A stretch of 64,000 nt of DNA from Hemibagrus wyckioides (GCF_019097595.1 NC_080711.1:18284928-18348927), one strand, 5' to 3'; numbered from the stretch's first letter, positions 24,501-36,332 are shown. Made by a program: numbers and translations. Notes: a model not told the origin generated them from the sequence alone.

Positions 24501-27500
24501 AACTGCAAATTTCAATAATAATGGTGTTTTGGGAGAAAAAGTAATAATGTAATGGTTAATACTTACTGAATAGGGTCGTATTCGTGATTGGACTGCGACA
24601 TCATTGCTTTGATTTTGTCTTCCTCTGAGGCGTTCGCCTCTGCCAGATTCGCCGTCTGTTCAACAGGCAATAACGGTTTCAAAGGATGACATTAATAATG
24701 CAAACTGAACAAGATACCGAGAGCCCAGAGATCCTTCATGCAGTAAAGAGATGCTCCGTTGCTTTATTTGTTTCAAATTAGACAGGGAGTACTGGAAGCC
24801 TGGAATGATAAAATATTAACATTTTTCCTTTAGGAGCTTTATAATAATTGCAGCATAGTGCGTTTTATCCATGTTGCTGTAGTTTATCCTGCAAACTGGT
24901 AAGATCAGATGATAAATGTTATACTTTAGGAAGTATGTTGTTCCATGAAATACCCAAGTAGTACTGATGAGTAATGCTTGTTACAAATGCTGATTCTAAA
25001 TTAAATGCACAACAATCAAGGGTGCTACAGCTTTCAGATCACATGACTGAGGGTTACAACATTTCTGATGAACACTCATTTGGAGTTACATTATCCAGAC
25101 GGACAGATCCTATATCATGCTGAGTGCATTACATCTAATCAGGATCATACAGATTTCCAGTTATCTCTAGGTGTTAAGTCTTCAAACATAGTTAAGCAAC
25201 TATAAGAATCGAAATCGAGGCTAAGAACTTTGTGCCTTGCCAAAACCGAGGTTCACTCAAGTGGAGTCAAATGTTTAAGGGCTGGAGTAACGGATATGAA
25301 ATTGTATACCAGCACAAATCTAGACAAAAATCAAAACATGCGTCACGAAATAATGAATGTAAAAAAAAAAAAGAAAAGAAAATCTTCATAGTAAAATGGT
25401 CAGAATAACAAAATAAAACGAACACTTCACAGTGGTGTTGAGGGGAAAAAAAAAAACCCAGCGTGGATAAATTGTGAAAAATAAAAAGGCATTTCCTGTA
25501 CTCCAGGTCACATTAAAGCAAGATGGAAAGCATCCTCTTTACATCACCAAGCATTCTCACGGCTTAGACCCCGAACGTTAACACAAAATCATATTCACAA
25601 ATGATTCGTTATAACTAATATTTAAATGTTTTGTTTCTCTGCTCATTTAAACCTCGATAAGACCATGTGACATGAAAGTCTGGAGGTTGTAAACGGATAA
25701 CAGTTGTCTCGGATCTTTCCACACACGGATCCGTATCACGACAAACCGTTTCCGGACAGAAGGGAAGGATCTGATTATCTAAACGTTTGTGTCATCTTCT
25801 AAGACAGCAGCTCTGGCGGCATGTCCTGCTGCAAAGCACATCTAAAAATATAATAGAAATATGCTCGTTCTAAGATGTCTCTGTAATAACTTACAGACAG
25901 ACTAGTGTGGCAGATGCACCACATAATTGCATGAAACGTGTAATTGCTGATATGAAATTTCCTGTCAGGAAACGGGGAAGGAGCCTCCAGGATGTGTGCT
26001 TTGTATCAACATGGGAAAATCTTCAGAAGAGGGGACTTTGTGACTTCTCTGTAAAAATCACAAGCTGCAATAGATGGGAGTTCTACATTACCACAAATTC
26101 AGAATTAACTATGAACGGTGATGAAACCTCCAAACCCTTACATCATATCAGTCTTATGAGGTTGAACACTGGGATGTTTTACATTGTGATAAAGCTGAGC
26201 AGTAAAGCGTGGTACAGACACCAGATGATTCACCGAGACACACGACCAAAAACTTTCAGGAAGATAATACTAACACAAACGTCTACTGCTTGACAAACAT
26301 ATGCTGAAAACCTGGTAATCACACAAACCCCTGAGGTGTGTAGACACGAGGAAAGACAAACCGTGTGATTTCTGTAGCAGCTTAATGACGAGCAACAACA
26401 TTTCGTCTCAGGACGATACGGTCTTGCTTTTTCAGCCCAAAAAATAGGGATGATTTTGTCTAACATCAATCTTGGACTATGTACTATGTTTATGTTCTGT
26501 AAAGCTGCTTTCAGACAATGTCCATTGCTAAAAGCGCTAAACAAATAAAACGGAACTGAATTTGTTCAAGAATGAGTCAGAATCGGATCAAATGAGAATA
26601 TTATTAACGACAATTATTAAAAAGGAGCTATAATGACATGCACTACTTTCACGCTAAATCGAAATAAACAAATGAAATGTACCTTAGAGAGCTGGGCCAG
26701 AGAAATGGAGGGAGAATCATCAATCTGTTTATAAAAAAACAAAATATTGGACAAGAAATTATATTGCAAGTGACATCGAACAACGAAATGGCTCCAAACT
26801 GAGTCACAATGTTGAAAGGAAAATACAAAAACTTGGATTAGATAAAAAAGGAAGCACGAATTTTTACGCAAACATTTACATAAACCTTTCCTTCTTTTTT
26901 TATTTTTTTTTTTATTTACAAAAGTGTTTTGTCCTCGCTAGCTGAATTAGCGCCATGTTGTTCTGTAAAAACATGCTGGAAATGTTAATACCACCACAGC
27001 TGACTTTACCGTAATGTAACGGTCTCCGTTTGGCTTGACTTCGGGGACAGAAGTGAAAACACGAGGCCGTATGAACGATGTTATAACACTTTAAAACGCA
27101 GGGATTTTATTGATCAAGCTCAACGTTGTTCAGCATCATACAAAACACTTACTTTAGTCAGAAATAAAAAATAAATGAGTGGCACTGTGAGCACTGATGA
27201 GACACCACTGCAAATTGGAACACAGATGATTTTAATTAATAAATAATAATAATAATAATAATAAAGAAAGAAAGAAAGAATGGTGGATGAGAATTTTTAT
27301 GGTTAGCCATTTTTGCTCAAGTGGTAGCAAATTATAAAAATTTGAGCATGACAAAGAATAAACATAACATTTAAATTAGAAGAAAAACTTCAACATTTAC
27401 ACAAATGTGACTGACAAAGGGTCATCATACACAAAAGAAAATGACCAGGTACAGTTACCATGGAAACAAGCACAGCTTAATCCACTTTCAGAAAGAAATA

Positions 27501-30500
27501 GAAATTAAAATCTCAGGGTCATGATGGCAAGAAGTTCAAAACAGTTCTAGATGCATTACTGTACAGATTTGTGGTATACTTAGCCTTCACAAGGGAGATT
27601 ATTATTATTATTATAGAAAGAGCATCTAAAGCATTTACAATAAAAAAATAGTGCAAAAAAAAAAAAAAATCCCACCCAATTTAAAAAAAAAAATAAATAA
27701 ATGTAAAAACCAGTGTAAATGCAACCATAGACTGGTACAAAAAATATTATGACTTTATGATTGTGATTCTTTATAAAATCTGTGTGTGAGAAAATTAAGG
27801 ATTAGTAATTAATGGAGAATGCTTAATATTTGCAATTCCAGTCGTATAACTGCAGATCATTTGCTCTTTATGCAAAGATAAAGCAAGCAAAAATATGAAA
27901 ACCTTATAGACAAGTTTAATATTAAAATTGTACCATAATTATTAAATTAATATTCTTTCTAAGACCATTATCCCCAATGAGAAATACAAGTCCACTTTCC
28001 CACATGTACAGACACACACACACACACACATATATACATGCATGTATATACATACACACACACACACACACACAATTCAACAAAACGTCTATGTTTATTC
28101 AACCCATATGAAAGGGTTTAATTTAGCTTCTTTTGCCGAATGACTCTGTAGTAGTGAATATCTACATGCAGAAAGAGACACCAGAGATGGACATGCTGCA
28201 GATTCGGGAACATTAACACACTGGAGAATTAAACATTAGCTTTAGTAAGACCTTTGAAGTCTTTCGTAAGTCTTATGCAACCCTGATACTTTCCTGATCC
28301 GTTGTTGTTTCGGTTAATCATGCTTAACTACCTGCCCCCTTTTCTCGTACACAGATTTAGCATTTCACATGACTTGCACAAAAAAATATAATATACAGGC
28401 CATGCAAAGTCTCTTTACTGTTCTCAACATAAGCTTTATTTGTCACTGTATGAATGTAGACAGAAGAATCTGTCAGAGGTCAAGTCATTATCTCTTTAAT
28501 TGAGAAATATATTAAAGGGAAATAATCTATTTCTCTTTAATATATACATCAACTGATAATGCATGCAATAAATAGAAGAACTGTAGCACATGAGCATTCG
28601 TATGTGAAACAAACTGGGAAGATATATGGCGTCTTTGTGGGGTTTTCTTTCTCCTGTGTATGTTGGCACTCTCGGTACACAGTGACTGAAGTTACGTATA
28701 CTGCTCACGTTTTATTTCTGTCTTTACTTTGTGGAATTGCTAAAATAACACTATGGTTTTATCGACCAATCGAAGCTGCGTTATTTAGAAAAATTACATC
28801 CAAGATCTAAAACATTTGGATTTCTAGTTTGTTCAGAATTGGCTAATATGATGATTAGCTGAATTTTATGTGACTTTTGGCACAATTTGAAAAGACTGAG
28901 AAATTTACACATGATCAATCAGAAGCCATCAGGGAAAATACTCTGGGGTGACCAGCTACCAGCCAGGGGTGATCTGGACACAAGTGGCCAGCTGTTTACC
29001 GTCCAGGCAGGAGATAATCAGCAGAGCCTGGTGATCCTTTACTTACTCATTAAACACAGTGATTCAACCTGCTACTGCGTAATATTTTGTTTAACTTGCC
29101 ATCTTTATGTAATAATGGATTATATGTTATTATTAAAAAGAAGCAAGTTTCCACAACGGGCATTCTTTCATAAAATAAAAGCAGAATGGGGAAATTGAAG
29201 ATGCAGCAGCAGTGTTGCTGTATGCTTTTTTTTTTGAGAGAGAGAGACATATTACAAATGCAGAACAAAAGCAGTGTTACTGTTGTACATGTTATCAGTT
29301 GTCAGGGGTTAGGGAAGGGGGGGGGTTTGGAGGAGGGCTGAAGTTTTGCCAATTCAGTTTCAATTTTGCATAAAATATACTGATTTATAGTGGCAAATAA
29401 TAGTATTAGTGGCCTTAAAAAGAAGTTAAAAGCAATTTTACGCTCAATACATACTTGAGTAGAGAGATGTGGTTCAATTTTCCACTGAATCTCCCACATG
29501 CACTACATATGGTGTAGACCCTGTATAACACCTGGTATAACACCCTGCATAATTAATGGGTCAGAAATCATTTGGGATTCAGCTGAACATTTTGTTCATA
29601 TTAATAAGATACTCATCAAGAGTAAAAAACATCAAGAACCTCTTTTTTTGAAGGGGGGGGGCATCTGGAGGAACTTAGGTACATAAGGACTGTAACTGAG
29701 GACGCAGTCATGGAGAGACAGGAACACACACTCGTTCCGTCATCATTTATTCCACAGAATCCCTGTTCATCACATCATCTGTTTATCCACACCATCATGT
29801 TTACACCAACATTCAAAATGTGCATGAAAACAAGCGGCTCATAAAAGTGCACTGTTAAATAGACTCGTCAAGGGAGAAGTTGGACACTTCATTTAATAAA
29901 TTAGTGACAATCAGGCACCTTCACCTGAGCATTAATTTTAAGCATTACCATTAGCATTAACTGTTATAACAATTAGCAGAAATTATTAAAACAGACAGTG
30001 AAGCTGTTTGGTAAACTTTAAAAATTGGTAAAAAATAAAAATAAAAAAAAATAAAAAAATAATTTTTTTTTTTTATTCATAAAACAGAAAGACATTGTAC
30101 AAAGTACAACAGACAGACTTTTAAAGATCTTATAAAGATCAGTGTGATCAGACAGTACATCAAACTGTACAGTATACCCCAGTGTGTGTGTTCAGTGTGT
30201 AATACAGTGCAGCAGCAAGCGCACACACCTCCATACACATTTCAATGTAATTGCCAGTCTCAGCACAACACATGACATGAAAGAAACAAGGCACGTGAGA
30301 GGGAGAGGGAAGAGAGGTGTGTAATGCGTGTGTGAAAGATAAGAATAAATGAGCTGGTGTTACATACGGCTTTTGAAGATCCAACTGATGGTTCAGAGCG
30401 ATCACTGCAACACAAACACAGGGACAGTAATCAGAAGGGCTCGCCACACACAAGTGCTAACACTACTCATTGAAAGTTAGCATTTACAAATCAAAAGGAC

Positions 30501-32135
30501 ATAAAGGGGCATGTGTAAGCAATGAGGGCAGTAGGTCTGTCTGTTCTGAAATGCACACCACTCACACATCCTTCAAACTGGTCCAACTCCTCGCCTAGAT
30601 GTCTATACATGTTTATCTACCGATTTGCATCTATAAACATATTCTCTTGTCCATCTGTTTAAATATCAGCAAAAATATCTAATGAACTTTTCACAGAGCT
30701 GAAATAGGATAATGTTCAAGCAAGACACAGAAGATACACAACGCCTGGTGCTTTAGTGAGCCCAGAGAATAGTGTCTGAGGTAGGCATGTGAAAAAAACT
30801 GTTTATCAAACAAACTTTCTGGAAATGTTGACTAATCTTGACCGCCCCTGCAGCCAATTCTGACTGTGCCTACATGAATTAAACATACACTATATACACA
30901 ATGTAACGAGCACAGTCTCATGGTGGTCTTTCTTTCTACCACCAGTTTCATATCTGGCCACAGGTAAGACCCTGGTCCTGTCAGGTGCTGTTCCAATGCA
31001 CACACATAGTCTGAGGTTTAGGATTAAGGTGAGACAAAGAGTTGACTTACATGAGAAATGTTTTGCTGGCTGCCTTTACACCACCGATTGGTATTCGCCT
31101 GATAATGACGGATGAGTTTTTGGGGATTAGAGCTCCATCGTCGGTGTATTCTGGCGAAAAAGCACATCACAAAGACGACACAGGAACAAGGAATACTTAT
31201 TAAAACTGGACAATAACATAAAACATGGTCTCGGCTGAAATAAAAACAAAATGTTTTAACTTACGATCAATAATGAAATTAAACAGTTTAGAGCAGAAGC
31301 AGTTCTGTCTGGACACCAGAGGGGACCGGCTGCCAAAATGTTAATTATAATAATCAGACCAGTCCAAGCCAAAACACCAGTATAACTCAATTTTTTTTTG
31401 CATTTAAAAATATTGCTGACACGAGCTCAATTAGCATCAAATTAAATTCATCTTAATTAGATCTTTCCTTAACAGGAAAATCAATGTAAGCTTCATGCGA
31501 TTAGACCATCAGGAAATCCTGTGGTACATGCGGTAATGTTTGGTGTAAACATCAGAGTAGGTTAAAGGCAATTTCTGAGAGTTATTACAGCCTTCCAGTC
31601 TGAATAAACACAGTTCAGATGTTCTCTGACTTCAGAAAGTTGGCTTCATTTGCAGAACTGTGGCTCACTGGATGATTTTTGTTTTTCGCACCATGCTGTG
31701 TACACATTACAGTTGTACATGAAAAATCCCATAGGATTTCAGTTTCTGAATTACTTAAACCAGACCCGTCATCAACAAGCCCTTTTCTGATGTGAAGGTG
31801 AACATGAACAGGTTTGTCGTGTTGCCACATGGCAGGCTGATTATATAACTGCACAGATAATTAGCGGAAGCTCCTTTTAAAGCGATCGGTTGGGAGTATT
31901 GTTCTTTAACGTTGCATAACTAGTATTAAGTTAGAAGAGGTGTGTGTGTGTATATATAACTGATCTTACCTTCTTTAGTCTGGGCGTTGGTGATCTGGAG
32001 GTCGCAGTCAGCGGCTTTCAGCTTCTCCCGCCCCATGATCTGGCGCTTCAGCTCGCTCACGGTGATGTGCAGCCCGTCGAAAGTCACCGTGTCGTAGTTA
32101 AGTTTAGAGGAAAACTTATAATGAACACAAGACAT
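17128..32135 (-). CDS. RBBP6: RBBP6 E3 ubiquitin ligase / 3'-processing factor, complete
   Basis: Multidomain nuclear protein that activates the pre-mRNA cleavage and polyadenylation complex through its DWNN domain, binds p53 and Rb and acts as a RING-type E3 (family knowledge). Coding exons, 5' to 3' on the minus strand: 32135-31970, 31150-31051, 30404-30368, 26724-26683, 24655-24567, 24316-24220, 23904-23765, 23575-23403, 23187-23084, 22985-22627, 22444-22375, 22266-22203, 21937-21883, 21426-21055, 20888-20793, 20709-18865, 18565-17128. They join in frame to 1,748 residues (human about 1,790), all GT-AG. Start: MSCVHYKFSS, the conserved N-terminus; an in-frame ATG four codons upstream is rejected because it lengthens the conserved start. 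Domains by residue: DWNN 3-76, zinc knuckle C160/C163/H168/C173, RING/U-box 258-298, Pro-rich 317-620, SR about 655-740, Lys/Glu-rich to the end. Confidence 0.95.
18865..20709 (-). CDS. RBBP6: RBBP6 exon 16, SR domain and Lys-rich region
   Basis: 1.8 kb exon. It opens with SKSPYRSSYSGSSYSYSKSR, then a pure Arg-Ser run near the start (SRSRSRSRSRSR) and RRGRGRSRSYRSRSR. It then carries the conserved blocks YREVPPYDAKAYYGR, YREWEREYREWYEKYFKNY, SPERFPPHRPRDNSPYGRGR, HKKHRKKRKGEE and SRDDATPVRDEPMDS, and ends at STLVDYT. RS domains direct nuclear-speckle localisation and contacts with splicing and 3'-processing factors (family knowledge). Long open frames on the opposite strand here are by-products of the repeated Arg-Ser codons. 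Confidence 0.95.
20793..20888 (-). CDS. RBBP6: RBBP6 exon 15, in-frame cassette candidate
   Basis: 96-base exon encoding EKSKLEEFTNDFAKELLEYR and KIQKERRRSYS, just before the SR domain. The length is a multiple of three and the flanking phases match, so skipping would be silent for the frame. A human RBBP6 isoform lacks about 34 residues at this place (from memory), which fits a cassette. Confidence 0.85.
21055..21937 (-). CDS. RBBP6: RBBP6 exons 13-14, proline-rich region
   Basis: Exon 21937-21883 (GPLRPGAPRLPVTRPSWD) and exon 21426-21055, which encodes a Pro-rich stretch (PPSLFPPPQHTLPHPSG, QFPIQFPQGQQP, YNIPPPGYPPAPTNVPNPW) ending in FLSKEEFYRQQRRLKEE. The final block is strongly conserved in RBBP6. 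Intron 13 (21427-21882) shows nothing else. Confidence 0.92.
22203..22985 (-). CDS. RBBP6: RBBP6 exons 10-12, Pro/Ala-rich linker
   Basis: Exons 22985-22627, 22444-22375 and 22266-22203. After the conserved AVNNFRNETGYTKRIRK the sequence becomes Pro/Ala/Gln/Thr-rich and diverges from mammals (PPAAVAPPPAAITPP). The next parts are PAVLSDSLLPTPLIPK and GHHVPVISQHMHTLPLPIP. No folded domain is expected. The gtatag donor after 22375 is weaker than the others. Confidence 0.9.
23084..24316 (-). CDS. RBBP6: RBBP6 exons 6-9, zinc knuckle and RING/U-box
   Basis: Exon 24316-24220 carries the CCHC knuckle (CFRCGKSGHYIRNC). Exon 23904-23765 encodes RIKKSTGIPRSFMMEV. Exons 23575-23403 and 23187-23084 encode the RING/U-box: LLCLICKDLMTDAVVIPCC, GNSYCDEC, then CPTCNQ. 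The two-Cys pairs are all present, so the E2-binding fold should be intact. The RING is split at the codon of the conserved Cys in CDEC. Intron 6 (23905-24219) has only A/T-rich sequence. Confidence 0.95.
24656..26682 (-). other. RBBP6: RBBP6 intron 4
   Basis: 2.0 kb intron. A fragment of the dispersed fish repeat also seen at 34.2 and 38.2 kb lies at about 26440-26545 (minus orientation). The 128-codon open frame at 25907-26293 has no recognisable domain and runs against the gene; I treat it as chance. Confidence 0.65.
26440..26545 (-). repeat. Dispersed fish repeat, fragment in RBBP6 intron 4
   Basis: The complement reads tttatttgtttagcgctttt then agcaatggacattgtct, matching the start of the 38178 copy. 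Confidence 0.6.
27242..27280. repeat. (AAT)n-(AAAG)n microsatellite
   Basis: AAT units run into AAAG units, in RBBP6 intron 3. Confidence 0.9.
28012..28074. repeat. (CA)n - palindrome - (CA)n
   Basis: Two CA runs flank the perfect 20-base palindrome tatatacatgcatgtatata at 28031-28050. Confidence 0.85.
30160..30404 (-). CDS. RBBP6: RBBP6 exon 3 and possible read-through terminal exon
   Basis: Exon 3 is 30404-30368 (IDRSEPSVGSSKA). If its gtatgt donor is not used, the frame continues 35 codons (VCNTSSFILIFHTRITHLSS and on) to TGA at 30262-30260, giving a DWNN-only protein of 136 residues. An AATAAA lies on the minus strand at 30077-30072. Human RBBP6 is known to make a short DWNN isoform that ends in this intron. 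Exon 3 itself is certain; the read-through form is inference. Confidence 0.6.
31051..32135 (-). CDS. RBBP6: RBBP6 exons 1-2, DWNN domain
   Basis: Exons 32135-31970 and 31150-31051 encode the ubiquitin-like DWNN domain: MSCVHYKFSSKLNYDTVTFD, then REKLKAADCDLQITNAQTKE, then EYTDDGALIPKNSSVIIRRI. This is the most conserved part of the protein and the part that joins the core 3'-processing machinery. Intron 1 (31151-31969) holds a short GT/TA repeat at 31941-31958 next to the donor and nothing else recognised. Confidence 0.95.
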
Positions 32136-33000
32136 TTTTACACACACGCTTTCCTGTCAGATCAGATCAGATTATTTACTATCAACACAATGAGCTAACG
32201 CTCCCTTTCCTCTCTATGCCAAGGCCAACAAACCCCATTAAGCCCATAGCCCAACAACAGCAGCGGAATTAGCAGCTAAAGAAAACTCGAAGGATGTCAT
32301 GATGGATCCAGAGGCGGTTAATGATGACCAAACACTACAAACAGTCCGGAATTAAAGATATTACAACGAGAAATGAGCGTCCGGTGATGGGGAGGTCAGT
32401 GTTCATTAAAGCGTCCGTGTGAAAGCCTAAGCAGGCTTCACGGCGTTAGCACGCAACGTCCACTTTCAACAACGATTTTTTTTTACAAATGCAGAGATTT
32501 CCAAATGTATAGTCCAAGTGATGGGGGGGAAAAAGCGCAGTCCGATCAAAAAAAAAAATCACCCAATCTTTTAATTTGCTCCAGAAGCGCTCCAACGTGA
32601 AATCCAACAAAAATCAAAAGAAAACAAAGCGACAGAGGCCTACAGCAATGCGGCTAGGGAAACTAGCAGCAAGCTAAAAAGGGAACCGTTCTAAAACATT
32701 AAAGGAAAACAAAACAAAACACGAACAGTAAATACAATATCCAGCTTCTTGTCGATTCCTGCAGCAATTAAATCAATCGTACAGTAGATCCAAGCGCCGT
32801 TGCGGACATTTTAAAGAAACAAATCCGAGTCGTGAATACGCGTTTCGCTAACGAGGCCGTTCACTCCGCGGGGTTAACCACGGCAAAGCGCAGGGGCAAC
32901 AGCATCTACGTCATAAATATGAGCCCAATGCTGCATTCTGATTTAACACGTGACTCAATTTCGGAACTCGTGTTAGGAAACACCAACTCGGAATTCGTCG
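32136..33000 (-). promoter_or_regulatory. RBBP6: RBBP6 5' UTR and promoter region
   Basis: Sequence upstream of the start codon is richer in CpG than its surroundings (for example 32380-32460 and 32780-32960), as expected of a housekeeping promoter. I cannot fix the transcription start. No gene starts divergently from here. Confidence 0.45.
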
Positions 33001-34230
33001 ACCGGGGACTATACACACGTAATTATATATATATTATATATACGGTCCTCCTCCACCACGAGCTCACCAAGTGACTTCAAATCATTATGGTTGTTTAAAA
33101 ACAACATTTGCGACGGACGAGGGACAAAACAGCATTTGAACAGTAAACAATTGTTCCCACTTGGAAGTGGGAAGTCGGAGCTGGTCGGATTTAGTTCGGT
33201 TATTCAGCCTCCGTGCATCTGAGCCTCCATGGTCATCTTTCGCTAGTAATAATCCCTATTATCATAATCATAAATATTTACATTTATGAATATTATATTT
33301 CACACATCATGGTCAATCAATTATAAATCTTGTTGAACCCCTCCCAACTTTCCTGACATGAGTGTGATGCAAAATAAAATGAAAAATGTCCCAACAGGTT
33401 GTTTACTTTATGATGTTCTTTGCAGTGACGTGTTGATATGACGTCACTCTTTGAACTCGTAGTTGAGTCCGAGTAGGAATTTCGTGTTGATGTGGTTTTC
33501 CTGCATTCGACCTTCGTGCAGTCGAGTTACACTATGAAGAAACTGTTGCGTTCGATTGGAGAATTGCGAGTTACGCAATTACATTAGCATTTCTGAGCAT
33601 TAAATAAAGCATGCTCTGTACACATACTATGTTGCTTTAGATCAGAGGTTATTTCATACTATGTAGCCTTAGCTAACCACACAATAATCAGAAATAGCAT
33701 TTAAACCTCCCCATCCCATATTTATTCCACGATCAACTGAAACATAAGTAGAATTGATTTATTTAACATTACTGGTGATCCTAATGAATTGTAAGTTGCT
33801 CATAATAAATCAGGTAAAAATACTAACAGCCCCTCATCAACTGCACAAACTATTGCCTCACAACAGTGAGTGCTTGAAATGCTGGTCAGCAAACTATTCC
33901 ACCTTGCTGGTCAGAGAGGGGGAGTACAAAACACATGTACTAAGAAAGAGGTTGGATAATATGGTGTAATATAGGATAGTAGGATAATATGGTGTAATCT
34001 ATCCAACGACAATCCACATGTATTGTAGCTAACAAGCTAGCTAATTCGTTTAGCCAAAACTATTAATATAACAAGTGAAAAACAGACTTGACGTTTGTGA
34101 GGTAAAATCTAATTTTAAAAGTTTCCATTATATTCATCAACAACAAGCTGACAGTGTTGACAGATGGTCAAGCTGTATTTTAGAAACTCAGAAATTACAC
34201 TGACCGATTAGTTGCTCAGGAGCTCTTGGT
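33001..34230. other. Intergenic sequence upstream of RBBP6
   Basis: No gene seen. A short TA-rich block lies at about 33021-33042; the rest is anonymous AT-rich sequence. Confidence 0.45.
33439..33446. promoter_or_regulatory. CRE palindrome TGACGTCA
   Basis: Perfect cAMP-response-element palindrome about 1.3 kb upstream of the RBBP6 start codon. It could be a distal site or sit inside an unrecognised repeat; a single 8-mer carries little weight. Confidence 0.3.
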
Positions 34231-34483
34231 TGCACAGTTCCTCATGACTATAAACTGTCGAAGAAAGGACATAATCTACATTTACATTATTTACTCTCCA
34301 GTGTCACCCAAATGAGGGCGAGGTTCCCTTCTGAGCCGGGTTCTTCTCAAGGTTTCTTCCTCATATCATCTCAGGGAATTTTTACTTTGCCACCATAACC
34401 TCAGGCTTGCTCATTAGGGATAAATAGTATCTTAACATTAAACTTTATAATTTATATCCTATGTTTCTATATTTTACATATAT
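34230..34483 (-). repeat. Dispersed fish repeat, minus-oriented copy
   Basis: Reverse complement of part of the repeat at 38178-38480: ccagtgtcacccaaatgagg here matches cctcatttgggtgacactgg there, and caaggtttcttcctcatatc matches in the same way. The two copies lie 4 kb apart in opposite orientation. Confidence 0.6.
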
Positions 34484-35168
34484 CTACACTATATTGCCAA
34501 AAGTTTTAGGACACCTCCAACTCATGCACCTAGGCATGCAGACTGCTTCTACAAACATTTTTAAAAGAATGGGTTGCTCTCAGGACTTCAGTGAATTCAA
34601 GCTTGGTACTGTGATAGGTTGCCAAGTCCATTCGTGAAATTTCCTAAATATTCCACGGTCAACTGTTAGTGGTATTATGACAAAGTGGAAGCAATTGGGA
34701 ACAACAGCAACTTAGTGACAAAGTCATAGGCCATGTAAAATCCCAGTGCATGCTTCTCTGTCTGGCAATCCGATGGACGAGTCTGGGTTTGGTGGTTGCC
34801 AGGAGAATGGTACTTGCCTGACTGCATTGTGCCAAATGTAAAGTTTGGTGGAGGGGTATTATGGTGTGGGGTTGTTTTTCAGGGGTTGGACTCGGCTCCT
34901 TAGTTCCTAATGCTTCAGCATACCAAGACATTTTGGACAATTTCATGCTCCCAACTTTGTGGGAACAGTTTGGGGATGACCCCTTCCTGTTTCAACATGA
35001 CTGCACACCAGTGCACAAACCAAGGTCCATAAACGCTTGGGGGAGTGAGTTTGGTGTGGAGGAACTTGACTGGCCTGCACGGAGTCCTGACCTCAACCTA
35101 TTAGAACACCTTTGGGATGAATTAGAGCGGAGACTGCGAGCCAGGCCTACTACTTTGAGCTTAGTTTG
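34484..35168 (+). mobile_element. Tc1-like relic, family B, longest copy
   Basis: Starts with the end sequence cactatattgccaaaagttt and has degraded N-terminal transposase sequence (34500-34860). A 102-codon open segment at 34861-35169 then encodes the C-terminal catalytic part: [67 protein letters not shown]. The second Asp (QHD) and the Glu (LEHLW) are separated by exactly 34 residues, the DD34E signature of Tc1. The 3' end is missing, and the upstream frame is broken. Confidence 0.8.
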
Positions 35169-35169
35169 A

Positions 35170-35710
35170 CCCTACATCTTACCTTGTTTTATTTTGCTAT
35201 ATTAAACTTGATTTATGAGACAGGGCCCAGGATAGCTGTGTAATCCTTGGCATGCAAACATATTTTCCACCTTGACACTCCAATCACTGGGAGGAGCTTT
35301 ATGAGAGGTGCACAGAGATGTCTAGGTAAGTCTGTCGATGCTCAGGCCATCAGCCTGGACAAAGGAGCTTATTGTGTTAGCTGTCTGTGAAAGATTGTCA
35401 GTTAATCTGAGGCTCAAATACCCAGTTTGGATCAAATTGCAAGGCTCTTAGGCCACCATAAGGGAACAAACCAAAGGTTCACCTTCATGGAATACTGTGA
35501 GGTCAGTCAATTTGGAAAAAAAAAAAAACTGAGTTTGAGTGCTATGACCTTGAGCAGAAACTTTAGGTTTAATCACAGAGTCATGTGGCCACCAAGGCAT
35601 GCAGTTCTCATAACAAAATATTATATACCAAAATATGACTGAGCAAAAAAAGGCAGTTTTTATAATAAGTAGTTTACTATTTCATATTTAATTAGAAATT
35701 TATTAACACG
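35170..35710. repeat. Anonymous repeat-like block
   Basis: The part at about 35490-35600 (tatgaccttgagcagaaact, ggtttaatcacagagtca) resembles 46375-46460 (tatgaccttgggtagaaaat, ggtttaaccacaaagtca), so both are probably diverged copies of one unidentified repeat. Confidence 0.4.
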
Positions 35711-35722
35711 CTTTCTTCTTTT

Positions 35723-35778
<56 letters not shown>

Positions 35779-35779
35779 T
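35711..35779. repeat. (TTTC)n microsatellite
   Basis: About 17 near-perfect tetranucleotide units. Confidence 0.9.
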
Positions 35780-36332
35780 AATAATTACTTCTTTCATTAA
35801 TGTATTTTAAAATAATTTAATTTTTATGTATTTACCAAACTTGTTTCTTCTTTAGTGAAGTTTTCCACCACTTTGCAGGTAATTACAGAGCATTTCAACA
35901 TCAAATGTGTTGTAATGCACATGTCTGGTCCTGAAGCATTTCTGGTGCCATTTTTAAATCACACAAAACAAAATGACAAAAAACTGAACAGTTAGGGTAT
36001 TTGCAAAATCTAGACAAAAATAAGACTTAAAGGCAACTACTTTTCAGTCAAAATCTAAACCGTTTACCTCAGGTACCTCAAAGTATCCAGATGTGTATCC
36101 TTATCTGGTTGAAATTGTGTGCTTCTATATGAGAGCAGCTGTGAAAGCTCATCACAGTCTGGACGCTTATAACTATTTGAAGTTGAAGCAAGTCAAACAG
36201 TGTCAAAATTTTACTATGTTTGGTTTATTGCTAAGGTGATTGGGGAGGTTTTTACTGGACATTGTGCTTACATGGGTTCTAATGTTCGAGTACCAAAGAC
36301 GTCACTTCTGTAAACCCAGGAATAGATGTTCA

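Larger units (their letters stand above)
26725..30367 (-). other. RBBP6: RBBP6 intron 3
   Basis: 3.6 kb intron. It holds A/T-rich sequence, microsatellites at 27242-27280 and 28012-28074, a 10-base G run at about 29317-29326, and the candidate intronic poly(A) signal at 30072-30077. The short open frames show no family resemblance. Confidence 0.7.

Noticed and set aside
25907..26293. 128-codon open frame in RBBP6 intron 4
   Set aside because: No recognisable domain, opposite strand to the gene, within an AT-rich intron.
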